Under the pieces are notes generated by a model. That model was not told the DNA's origin, did no database searches, and saw only the letters and a list, made by a program, of their open reading frames with translations. A stretch of 36,419 nt of DNA. It comes from JAUVXY01 sp964392345. Its GTDB lineage: Bacteria; Actinomycetota; Humimicrobiia; Humimicrobiales; Humimicrobiaceae. The DNA lies in contig CAYMPQ010000011.1 of NCBI GenBank assembly GCA_964392345.1, positions 1 through 36,419 of the forward strand, written 5' to 3'. The position numbers and the translations under genes were made by a program. Below are positions 1 to 6,894 of this stretch, one piece after another; position 1 is the first letter of the stretch, and every line of letters begins with the position of its first letter.

Positions 1-1
1 T

Positions 2-217
2 AAAAAAACAAGAGGGGCTTCTTTTGAAGATCTCATTAATTCAAAACTAATTAAAATTATGAAGAATCCTAAGCGTGTTAATCAAAATATTATGTTATTT
101 GAATACAAAAAGTACCTTTGGATAGTGCCATTTGTTGAGGAAAAAGATTATTATTTTTTAAAAACACTGTTTCCAATCAGAAAATATACTAAAATATTTA
201 AGAAGGGAATGATATGA
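2..217 (+). CDS. BrnT-like type II toxin, C-terminal part (cut by window edge)
   Basis: The frame is open from the window edge to a TGA at 215-217, giving about 71 residues and no start codon, so the N-terminus lies outside. The visible part has a region reading SFEDLINSKLIKIMKNPKR, then LFEYKKYLWIVPFVEE and FLKTLFPIRKYTK. From memory this resembles the small BrnT-like toxins (RelE-type ribonuclease fold) that pair with CopG/BrnA-like antitoxins. The next gene starts inside the stop codon (ATGA overlap), the usual toxin-then-antitoxin layout, which supports the call. Toxin activity is inferred from family resemblance and context only. An alternative is an uncharacterised small protein that happens to be coupled to a DNA-binding partner. 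Confidence 0.6.
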   Translation, partial: KKTRGASFEDLINSKLIKIMKNPKRVNQNIMLFEYKKYLWIVPFVEEKDYYFLKTLFPIRKYTKIFKKGMI

Positions 218-462
218 GAAAACCTAAACTTACAATTCAAGAAAAACAGATAGAAAAAGAATTACTGGAAGGTATGTATAAGCCTGTATCTAAAAGTGAG
301 CTTAAAGCTATTGCAGATGCAATCAATATAAGAAAAAAGAACGCCGTCCTTAATATCAGGATTAATAAACAAGATTTGGATAATATAAAGAAAAAGGCAA
401 AAAGACTGGGGGTTCATTATCAGACTTTTATATCAGAAATTATTCATAAAGTTGCAATGTAG
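214..462 (+). CDS. CopG/BrnA-like antitoxin
   Basis: An 82-residue, lysine-rich protein. The C-terminal half reads NAVLNIRINKQDLDNIKKKAKRLG followed by VHYQTFISEIIHKVA. This is the pattern of CopG-like ribbon-helix-helix antitoxins: a short beta strand with NIRI, then two helices with a Y-Q-T-x-I-S-x-I-I-H ending. Such proteins bind and neutralise the toxin and usually repress their own operon. The start is preceded by AGAAGGG at a good distance and overlaps the toxin stop by four bases, implying translational coupling. The convergent neighbour trhP ends 49 bases away with no clear terminator between them. The family call is fairly secure; the pairing with the upstream toxin is inferred from the overlap. 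Confidence 0.7.
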   Translation: MRKPKLTIQEKQIEKELLEGMYKPVSKSELKAIADAINIRKKNAVLNIRINKQDLDNIKKKAKRLGVHYQTFISEIIHKVAM

Positions 463-511
463 TAATCCCGATATGCTTATATCAAATAGCTATTTTCAAT
501 AAATATAAAAA

Positions 512-1762
512 TTAAATTTTTACCCTAAAAATGGCGTAGGGGTTTAGGTTTTTAAGATTGGGAATAATTACCACATCGTTAGGATTTGCACAGCTGATTT
601 CTTTATCTTTGCCACCATTATTATTGTTGCTATTGTAAAGGATTATTTTGCTTATATTAAATTTTAATGGATCAACATCTGGCTGAAGTATATCAAACAC
701 TTCACCCTGTTTAAATTGATTTTTTACTTTTACTATAGGCCCATTATATTTTTCACTGTATCCCCGGCATACCCCGACAAATTTGTACTCATTTACATAA
801 TGAACGCTGTCATTTTCCTGCAGTTCGCGGTAATCATCTAAAAACATGAAACCTTCGGTAAAATTTCTATGTGAGGTTTTGCTCAGCACATTCATCAAAT
901 AAGAAATTTTTTGCCCTGTAAATTTATTCTGTTTTATATATTCTAAAGCTTTACGGTAAACCCACGTGGTAAGGCTTACATAATTTTCTGTCTTCATTCT
1001 TCCTTCTATCTTAAAGCAATCAACGCCTGTATCTGCAAGCAGCTTTAATTTTGCAAGCAAGCATAGATCACGTGAGTTATAGATATGTGTCCCTTTTGCA
1101 TCCTGTTCAATTGGAAAAAATAAATTTGGTCTTTCTTCTTCAAGTAAATGATACTTCCATCTGCAGCTGTGTGCGCATTCACCCCTGTTGGCGTCTCGGC
1201 CAGCCATATATTTGCTTAACATGCACCTTCCAGAGTAAGAAATACAAAGTGCCCCATGGACAAACACTTCAATTTCTATATTGGTATTCCTAATTATGTT
1301 TTTTAAATCTGAAAACTTTGTCTCACGGGCTAAATTAACCCTGCTTGCTCCCAAGTTTTCCCAAAAACGAACTCCTAAATGGTTTAATGTATTGACCTGT
1401 GTGCTTATATGCAGTTTTGCATCCGGGATAACTTCCTTTAACGATTCTATGGCTCCAAAATCTGATACTATAACTGCATCAAAATTTATTTTTTTTAATT
1501 CATTTAAGTATTCCTTAAATTCTTTTATCTCGTGGTCAAAAATTACAGAGTTTAGTGTAAAATAAACTTTTACTCCTCTGGTGTGGGCATAATCTATCCC
1601 TTTTTTCAATTCTGCCAATGTAAAATTTTCTCCCAGACTTCTCAGGTTAAATTTTCTGCCGCCGACATAAACCGCATCTGCTCCATACTGTACAGCATAT
1701 CTTAATATATTTAGATTATTTGCCGGCACCAAAAGTTCGGGTACTTTTATTTCTTTGACCAT
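512..1762 (-). CDS. trhP: tRNA 5-hydroxyuridine synthesis protein TrhP (peptidase U32 family)
   Basis: 416 residues, annotated as a U32 'peptidase' in many genomes. Members of this branch (YegQ/YrrO) act with prephenate as hydroxylation cofactor source to make 5-hydroxyuridine at tRNA position 34. The N-terminal part is the typical PELLVPANNLNILRYAVQYGADAVYVGG start of the TIM-barrel-like domain. Four cysteines at about 173, 180, 196 and 200 (CISYSGRC and GECAHSC) fit the family's iron-sulfur site. The C-terminal small beta domain is present. The gene follows trmR by 10 bases; TrmR methylates the hydroxyl that TrhP installs, so the neighbour supports the tRNA role over proteolysis. Bacillus has two paralogues (yrrN, yrrO); only one is seen here. 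The start is an ATG with a weak ribosome binding site. Confidence 0.85.
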   Translation of the reverse strand: MVKEIKVPELLVPANNLNILRYAVQYGADAVYVGGRKFNLRSLGENFTLAELKKGIDYAHTRGVKVYFTLNSVIFDHEIKEFKEYLNELKKINFDAVIVSDFGAIESLKEVIPDAKLHISTQVNTLNHLGVRFWENLGASRVNLARETKFSDLKNIIRNTNIEIEVFVHGALCISYSGRCMLSKYMAGRDANRGECAHSCRWKYHLLEEERPNLFFPIEQDAKGTHIYNSRDLCLLAKLKLLADTGVDCFKIEGRMKTENYVSLTTWVYRKALEYIKQNKFTGQKISYLMNVLSKTSHRNFTEGFMFLDDYRELQENDSVHYVNEYKFVGVCRGYSEKYNGPIVKVKNQFKQGEVFDILQPDVDPLKFNISKIILYNSNNNNGGKDKEISCANPNDVVIIPNLKNLNPYAIFRVKI

Positions 1763-1772
1763 AATATTAAAA

Positions 1773-2405
1773 TTAATTACCTAAAAATGTTGAAATTGAC
1801 AGACCATCTCCTACATCTAAAAAAATAGTTTTAAAATGGCCGCTGCCTGTCACAAAATTAATATAACCTCTGATACCAACTACGCTCCTGTAATCATGTT
1901 TTGTTACAGCAGTGGAAAAAATTTTATCTTTGTAAAAAATATTATCAGCAATAATAATTGAGCCTTTTTTAATCTTGCTCATCAGTGGTTTAACATATGC
2001 AGCATATTCACACTTGGCAGCATCTATAAATACTAAATCATACTTTAACTTAAGAGACGGTATCAGGTTTATAGCATTTCCCTGTAAAAATATGCAATTT
2101 TTATCAGGAAATTTACTCTTGATAAATATTTCTGCTGATTTTAGTCTTTCTCCATTTAAATCTATGGCAGTATAACTGCCATTTTCTAACCCTTTAACCA
2201 GAAAATATGAAGAGTAGCCGCTCCCGCATCCAATTTCTAAAATATTATCCGGATTTTTTATTGAACATGCCCCTTCCAAAAATCTTCCTGTAATTTCATC
2301 AATTATTGGTATTTTTTTTGCTGCTGCATCTTTTCTAAAATTGCTTAATAAAATTTTTTCACTAAAGCAAGTTTCTTTAATTTGTGCTATTTCTAACTTT
2401 TTCAT
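1773..2405 (-). CDS. trmR: tRNA 5-hydroxyuridine methyltransferase TrmR (class I SAM, O-methyltransferase family 3)
   Basis: A class I SAM-dependent O-methyltransferase. Motif I is LEIGCGSGYSS at about residues 56-66, an acidic residue follows in TAIDLNG, and metal-site motifs FIDAAK and IIADN come later. The family includes catechol-type methyltransferases, but the position between mltG and trhP is that of Bacillus yrrM/trmR, which converts ho5U34 to mo5U34 in tRNA. The longest frame would begin at 2477, about 100 bases inside mltG. I prefer the ATG at 2403-2405: it has GGAG five bases upstream, gives 210 residues (near the family length of about 215), and overlaps mltG by only 29 bases. Biochemical assignment rests on gene context plus family. 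Confidence 0.8.
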   Translation of the reverse strand: MKKLEIAQIKETCFSEKILLSNFRKDAAAKKIPIIDEITGRFLEGACSIKNPDNILEIGCGSGYSSYFLVKGLENGSYTAIDLNGERLKSAEIFIKSKFPDKNCIFLQGNAINLIPSLKLKYDLVFIDAAKCEYAAYVKPLMSKIKKGSIIIADNIFYKDKIFSTAVTKHDYRSVVGIRGYINFVTGSGHFKTIFLDVGDGLSISTFLGN

Positions 2406-3414
2406 GTTCTCCATAATCATTAGAAAAATGATGGGTGTGTTTTTCCGGGTCATTGACCACATAATATAGATAGTCAACCTCTGCCGGGTTTAAAGCTGCT
2501 TTTATGCATGCAAACCCGGGGTTGCATATTGGTGTGGGGGGAAGACCAGCATACAAATATGTGTTATATGGCGTATCAGCTTCCTTATCTAAATTATTTA
2601 TACCTTCGTCCCATTTATCCAGTGCATATGTCAAAGTAGCGTCAATTTGCAGCAGCATGCCTATTTTTAGTCTATTGTGGATTACTGCTGAAATAAGCTC
2701 TCTTTCGTCTGGAACATAGGCTTCTCTTTCAATCATAGAAGCAATTATTAAAATATCATAAGGTGACAGATCATGCTCTTCGGCAAAAGAATAATCAAGC
2801 GTCCCAACTTCATGATGGTATTGAGAAAGCATCATTTCTACTATATCTCTTGCTTTATAATTTGTATCCACTTCATAAGTTTTAGGAAACATAAATCCTT
2901 CAAGAGTTGAAATATTTTTTAAAAAATCATAGTTATAATTGTTTATATCAAATGCATCTTCAAGATCGGCATACTCAATAAATGGTACATCTTCAGCTAT
3001 TTTTTGTGCAATTTTATTTACTGTATAACCTTCTGGAATTGTAAAAGTGTAAGTTATGTTTACAGGTCCGGAAGTTATTTCATCCATCACTGTCCCATAA
3101 TCCAATCCTGTACCAAGCACATATTTTCCAGGGATTAAACTTTTATCCTTGCCTTCCTGCTCGACATACAGCCTGAAGAAGAAACTGCTGTCAACTACAC
3201 CCTCTTCTTCTAAAAGTTTTGAAATTTCCTTTAATGTCATACCTTCTTTTATTTCTACATTTACTTCAATTTCTTTCACAGCATCTATTTCCTTTTTTTC
3301 TGTAGTTTTTTCGCATGAACTTATTAAAGATGCAAGCAGAAATAATATAATTATTGCTGCTGTACAAAAATATGCGTTTTTTAAATATTTTTTATTAAAT
3401 ATTGTATTGCCCAT
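2377..3414 (-). CDS. mltG: endolytic murein transglycosylase MltG
   Basis: 345 residues of the YceG/MltG family, a membrane-anchored lytic transglycosylase that cuts nascent glycan strands. Residues 16-33 form a hydrophobic segment. A LysM-like region follows (about 47-105), then the catalytic domain with TIPEGYT, EGFMFPKTY, IIASMIEREA (catalytic glutamate about residue 229), HNRLKIGMLLQIDAT and LPPTPICNPG. The C-terminal YYVVND...HTHHFS motif completes the domain. The membrane segment ends in L-I-S-S-C-E, which fits a lipobox with Cys34, so the protein might be lipid-anchored; most MltG proteins have a plain transmembrane helix. The 3' end overlaps trmR and it follows ruvX by 53 bases, the conserved ruvX-mltG arrangement. 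Confidence 0.9.
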   Translation of the reverse strand: MGNTIFNKKYLKNAYFCTAAIIILFLLASLISSCEKTTEKKEIDAVKEIEVNVEIKEGMTLKEISKLLEEEGVVDSSFFFRLYVEQEGKDKSLIPGKYVLGTGLDYGTVMDEITSGPVNITYTFTIPEGYTVNKIAQKIAEDVPFIEYADLEDAFDINNYNYDFLKNISTLEGFMFPKTYEVDTNYKARDIVEMMLSQYHHEVGTLDYSFAEEHDLSPYDILIIASMIEREAYVPDERELISAVIHNRLKIGMLLQIDATLTYALDKWDEGINNLDKEADTPYNTYLYAGLPPTPICNPGFACIKAALNPAEVDYLYYVVNDPEKHTHHFSNDYGEHEKVRNSTN

Positions 3415-3467
3415 GTTTGAAAATATTTGATTATAGTAACTTGTGGCGATGATTTGCGTGCAACGCG

Positions 3468-3881
3468 CTATTTTTTATAATTTATTTTTTTCCTTTTAGA
3501 GCTTTCTAAATAGTCGTTTAAAATTATACATGCTGACAATTCATCAATTGCGCCAGTTTTATTATTTTTCTTTGATAGTTTTTTGGGGATTTTTGATGTA
3601 AACCGCTCGTCTGTATATATTATTTCGACAGGAAACTTTTTTAATATATTATCAGCATAATCAATTATTTTTTTAGCCTGAAATCCAATCTCGCCCTTCA
3701 GTGTATACGGAATCCCTACAACTATCTTTCTTATGTTGTAGTGTTTTATTAAATTGCTTAACTCATCTTCTGCCTGTTCATCATTGTTTATTACCTTTAA
3801 AGGCAATCCCATTATTTCTAACTTATCTGAAACAGCAATTCCTATTCTTTTTTCGCCAATATCCAATCCGAGTACTACCAT
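3468..3881 (-). CDS. ruvX: putative pre-16S rRNA nuclease / Holliday junction resolvase-like YqgF
   Basis: 137 residues with the RNase H-like fold of the YqgF/RuvX family. The N-terminus VVLGLDIGEKRIGIAVSD carries the first catalytic aspartate, IVVGIPYTLKGEIG the middle motif, and YTDERFTSK plus GAIDELSACIIL the later acidic residues. The family is credited with 5'-end processing of pre-16S rRNA in E. coli and junction-resolvase activity in some species; which applies here cannot be told. The protein is full length. The gene sits 10 bases after alaS and 53 before mltG, the standard alaS-ruvX-mltG order. The region before the ATG has no obvious Shine-Dalgarno sequence, so it may rely on coupling to alaS translation. 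The C-terminus is lysine-rich. Confidence 0.88.
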   Translation of the reverse strand: MVVLGLDIGEKRIGIAVSDKLEIMGLPLKVINNDEQAEDELSNLIKHYNIRKIVVGIPYTLKGEIGFQAKKIIDYADNILKKFPVEIIYTDERFTSKIPKKLSKKNNKTGAIDELSACIILNDYLESSKRKKINYKK

Positions 3882-3891
3882 GTGATTACTT

Positions 3892-6588
3892 TTAATTATT
3901 TAAAACTTTACAAACTTTGTCTTTTACAAAATTAATTGCAGTTTCTAATGAACCTGCATCCGACCCACCAGCTTGAGCAAAGTCTGCGCTTCCTCCGCCT
4001 CCGCCTTTCATCTTTCCACCTGCTTCTTTTGCCAGTTTTCCGCAATTAATACCCTTTCCTGCAACATCTTTTGTGGCTTGCAGAAGGAGCACAGGTTTCC
4101 CGTTTACAATATTCCCAAGAACTATAAAAGTATTTTTATTTTTAAATAAATTTCTAATTTCATCTCCAACCATGCCCATGCTTTTAACATCCAGGTTAAA
4201 ATTATAGTCAGCTTTTGAAAAATCAAAATCAATAATATTAAAAATACTTTTATTTGGCTCAGGCTTAAATTTATCAAGCAGTTCCTTTTTGGCTGCTTTT
4301 ATCTGAAATAAACTTAATCTTTCTTCTGTCTCCTGAAGATTTTTTTTAATGCTTGCTATCGTATCTTTTAACTTAGTTTCATCTGTATCCAAATAATCTG
4401 AAATTTCTCTTAATATTTTATCCCTCTTCAACAAATACAGGTATGCAGGCATCCCTGTAACTGCTTCTATTCTTCTCAAATTAGCGCCTATGCTGCTATC
4501 GGAAACAATCTTAAATATTCCAATTTCCCCTGTTCTATTGACATGCGTGCCCCCGCATAGCTCTCTGCTGTAATCACCAATCTCGCAAATTCTCACAAAC
4601 TTACCATATTTTTCTTCAAATAAAGAAATGGCACCAATTTCATCAGCATATTCTTTTGTTGTTTCAAAGCACCTGACAATATCATTGTTTTGGATTTTCT
4701 TATTTACGGTTCTTTCAACCTTTTCCAATTTTTCTGCAGACGGAGCGCTGTAAACAGTGTAATCAAACCTGAATCTGTCTTTTCCTACAAATGAACCTGA
4801 CTGCATGACATTCTCACCTAATATACTTCGAAGAGCCCAGTGGAGCACATGTGTGGCCGTGTGGTTTTTACTTATATCCTTTCTAAACTCTAAATCTATT
4901 TCAGCCTTTACTTCATCTTCTAATGATATCCCGCCCTTGCTTATTTTGCCTGTGTGGACATAAATCCCATCTGCAGGAATTTTGCATTCTTCTACTGCAA
5001 ATGTTCCGTCAGGACCCTTGATGATGCCGCGATCACCTATCTGCCCTCCTTTTTCTCCATAAAAAGGAGTTTTCTTTAAGATTATTTCTCCTTTTTCATG
5101 TTCATTTAAGGATGATACGGATTTTTTTTCTCCATTATTGCAAATCTTGATTATATTAACTATTTTTGTTTCAACCTTACTGTCCTGGTATCCCAGAAAC
5201 TCAACTTCATTTTTTCCAATTATTTTTTTGTATATGTCAATGTTTTTATCTATCTTTTTGTTAAAAGAAGCACCGGTTCTTGATTTTTCGGAATGTTTTT
5301 TTACAAACTCACTAAATTTATTTAAATCTAAATCTAAATTATTTTCTTTTAAAATTTCTACTGTAAGCTCAACTGGAAACCCAAAGGTGTCATATAATTT
5401 AAACGAATCTTTTGGATCTAAAAAGTTTTTATTTGATGCCTTTAAATCCGCTACATTTTGAACTAAAACCTTCATCCCTTCCTTCAAGGTTTTGGAAAAC
5501 CTTTCCTCTTCATCTCTTACTAGATCAAAAGAAAAATCTTTTTTATTTAGAAGTTCCGGATATGTGCCGCTGTAATTGTCTATAACGGTGCCGCCAATAT
5601 CGTTTAAAAAATAGTCCTTTATGCCAATAAGCCTTCCAAATCTTATTGCTCTTCTTATTATTCTCCTTAAAATATATCCTCTTCCCTCATTTGACGGTAC
5701 AACTCCATCCGAGATTAAAAAATAAATGGCTCTGCTGTGGTCTGCAATTATCCTTATACTTTTCTCATAATCACCGGTCAATCCGGAGCTGCTGCTATTT
5801 AATTTTCCCCCGGAAATTTCTTTTATCTTTTCTACAATTTCTTTAAATAGCGAAGTTTTAAACACTGAGGTGGTCCCTTCCAGAACTGCTGCCATCCTTT
5901 CAAGCCCCATGCCGGTATCAATATTCTTGCTCGGAAGCTCTATATATCTACTTCCATCATAATCATATTGAGTAAAAACAAGATTCCATACTTCTAAAAA
6001 TCTTTCACAATCACATCCCGGGGCGCAGTCTTTCCTTCCACAGCCAAATTTTTCTCCAAAGTCATAATATATCTCTGTGCACGGGCCGCATGGCCCTGTG
6101 TCGCCAGCCGGCCCCCAAAAATTTTCTTTTTTGTCAAACCAATAAATCTTTTTTTGATCAATGCCATTCTCCATCCAGTATTTTTCAGACTCCTTGTCAG
6201 CAAACAGCTTTCCTTCGCCGGAAAAAACTCCAACCCATAATTTTTCTATAGGTATCATCAGGTTATTTACCATAAAATCCAGTGAATATTTTATAGCCTC
6301 TTCTTTGAAATAGTCCCCAAAAGAAAAATTGCCCAGCATTTCAAAAAAAGTCAAATGTCTCTCAGTGTATCCAACACTATCAATATCACTGGTTCTAAAA
6401 CATTTTTGCACTGTTGCAATTCTGCTCTTTGGTGGCTTTTTAATTCCAAGGTAAAAGGGTTTAAACTGCTGCATGCCAGCTGTTGTTAAAAGCACGCTTG
6501 GATCATTTTCCGGAATTAATCCAGCTGAAGGCAGTATCAGATGGCCATTTTTTTGAAAATAATCTAAAAATATTTTTCTTATATCCAT
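3892..6588 (-). CDS. alaS: alanyl-tRNA synthetase
   Basis: 898 residues, full-length AlaRS that charges tRNA-Ala. The class II catalytic core begins DIRKIFLDYFQKNGHLILPSAGLIP and includes CFRTSDIDSVGYTERHLTFFEM and the ATP-site GMGLERMA. The CGRKDCAPGCDCERF segment is the usual cysteine-rich insert. The editing domain has NHTATHVLHW and CGGTHVNRTGEIG, with the zinc-binding HxxxH and CxxxH residues that clear mischarged Ser/Gly. The C-Ala domain ends with the glycine-rich KMKGGGGGSADFAQAGG. The start lies only about 40 bases after the predicted 3' end of the 6S-like RNA. The sequence just upstream is AT-rich with no Shine-Dalgarno motif, so initiation may be SD-independent. No T-box leader is visible. 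Confidence 0.97.
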   Translation of the reverse strand: MDIRKIFLDYFQKNGHLILPSAGLIPENDPSVLLTTAGMQQFKPFYLGIKKPPKSRIATVQKCFRTSDIDSVGYTERHLTFFEMLGNFSFGDYFKEEAIKYSLDFMVNNLMIPIEKLWVGVFSGEGKLFADKESEKYWMENGIDQKKIYWFDKKENFWGPAGDTGPCGPCTEIYYDFGEKFGCGRKDCAPGCDCERFLEVWNLVFTQYDYDGSRYIELPSKNIDTGMGLERMAAVLEGTTSVFKTSLFKEIVEKIKEISGGKLNSSSSGLTGDYEKSIRIIADHSRAIYFLISDGVVPSNEGRGYILRRIIRRAIRFGRLIGIKDYFLNDIGGTVIDNYSGTYPELLNKKDFSFDLVRDEEERFSKTLKEGMKVLVQNVADLKASNKNFLDPKDSFKLYDTFGFPVELTVEILKENNLDLDLNKFSEFVKKHSEKSRTGASFNKKIDKNIDIYKKIIGKNEVEFLGYQDSKVETKIVNIIKICNNGEKKSVSSLNEHEKGEIILKKTPFYGEKGGQIGDRGIIKGPDGTFAVEECKIPADGIYVHTGKISKGGISLEDEVKAEIDLEFRKDISKNHTATHVLHWALRSILGENVMQSGSFVGKDRFRFDYTVYSAPSAEKLEKVERTVNKKIQNNDIVRCFETTKEYADEIGAISLFEEKYGKFVRICEIGDYSRELCGGTHVNRTGEIGIFKIVSDSSIGANLRRIEAVTGMPAYLYLLKRDKILREISDYLDTDETKLKDTIASIKKNLQETEERLSLFQIKAAKKELLDKFKPEPNKSIFNIIDFDFSKADYNFNLDVKSMGMVGDEIRNLFKNKNTFIVLGNIVNGKPVLLLQATKDVAGKGINCGKLAKEAGGKMKGGGGGSADFAQAGGSDAGSLETAINFVKDKVCKVLNN

Positions 6589-6628
6589 AATAAATAATTA
6601 ACTAATATAAGCTATCGCTCAATAAAAC

Positions 6629-6815
6629 GATACTCCGTCTTGTCGTAGTCATAGGAAGTTTTTTATGCCCTGCCCTCAAGCAGGTGGATGCTCTCTTGCC
6701 TGCTTAGTAAGTCCCGTTTCAACAACAGGCATTTACGCTACAGTCAAAGCTTGAGCTTCCAAAGTTAATTTGTTGGCACAAAAATTAACTTAGGCTACGA
6801 TCAAAACAGAGTACC
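6629..6815 (-). ncRNA. ssrS: 6S-like regulatory RNA (candidate ssrS)
   Basis: The aspS-alaS gap encodes a strongly structured RNA of about 187 nt. A 14-bp helix pairs 6802-6815 (GGUACUCUGUUUUG) with 6629-6642 (CAAGACGGAGUAUC). After one bulged A it continues for 6 bp (UCGUAG with CUACGA). This mirrors the E. coli 6S closing stem, CUCUGAGAUG.UUCGCAAGC with CAUCUCGGAG. Inside are a perfect 10-bp hairpin (6762-6791), a GGAAG/CUUCC pairing, a GCCUG...CAGGC stem-loop (6698-6730) and a CCACCUGC...GCAGGG hairpin near 6668-6687, like the CACCUU...AAGGG hairpin of 6S RNA. In Bacillus, 6S-1 RNA (bsrA) also lies just after aspS. 6S RNA binds sigma70-RNA polymerase holoenzyme as a promoter mimic. The fold was made by eye, and a lineage-specific structured RNA remains possible. 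Confidence 0.65.
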
Positions 6816-6821
6816 ATGACG

Positions 6822-6850
6822 ATATTATCATAACTTTATTGTTTATTCAA
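6822..6850 (-). promoter_or_regulatory. sigma70-type promoter for the 6S-like RNA
   Basis: On the minus strand, TTGAAT (6845-6850) is followed after 17 bases by TAATAT (6822-6827). A start point 7 bases further falls at about 6815, exactly the first base of the long closing helix of the RNA. The agreement between an independently predicted start and the helix end is the main support. The aspS stop is 45 bases upstream, so the RNA may also be made from aspS read-through. Confidence 0.5.
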
Positions 6851-6894
6851 TAAGCTGAAATTTCGCTGTTTTTGCAGTATAATTAAGTGTTATG

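Noticed and set aside
2406..2477. A longer N-terminus for trmR starting at 2477.
   Set aside because: It would lie deep inside mltG, adds an unconserved hydrophobic stretch, and has no Shine-Dalgarno. The start at 2405 has GGAG.
6737..6777. tmRNA (ssrA) tag: the minus strand reads GCC AAC AAA ... GTA GCG TAA, giving ANKLTLEAQALTVA then stop, much like a tag peptide.
   Set aside because: There is no tRNA-like 5' end, no GGTTCGA-type T-loop, no 3' CCA and no acceptor pairing near the ends. The first part of the reading frame lies within the perfect hairpin of the 6S-like RNA. Judged a coincidence.
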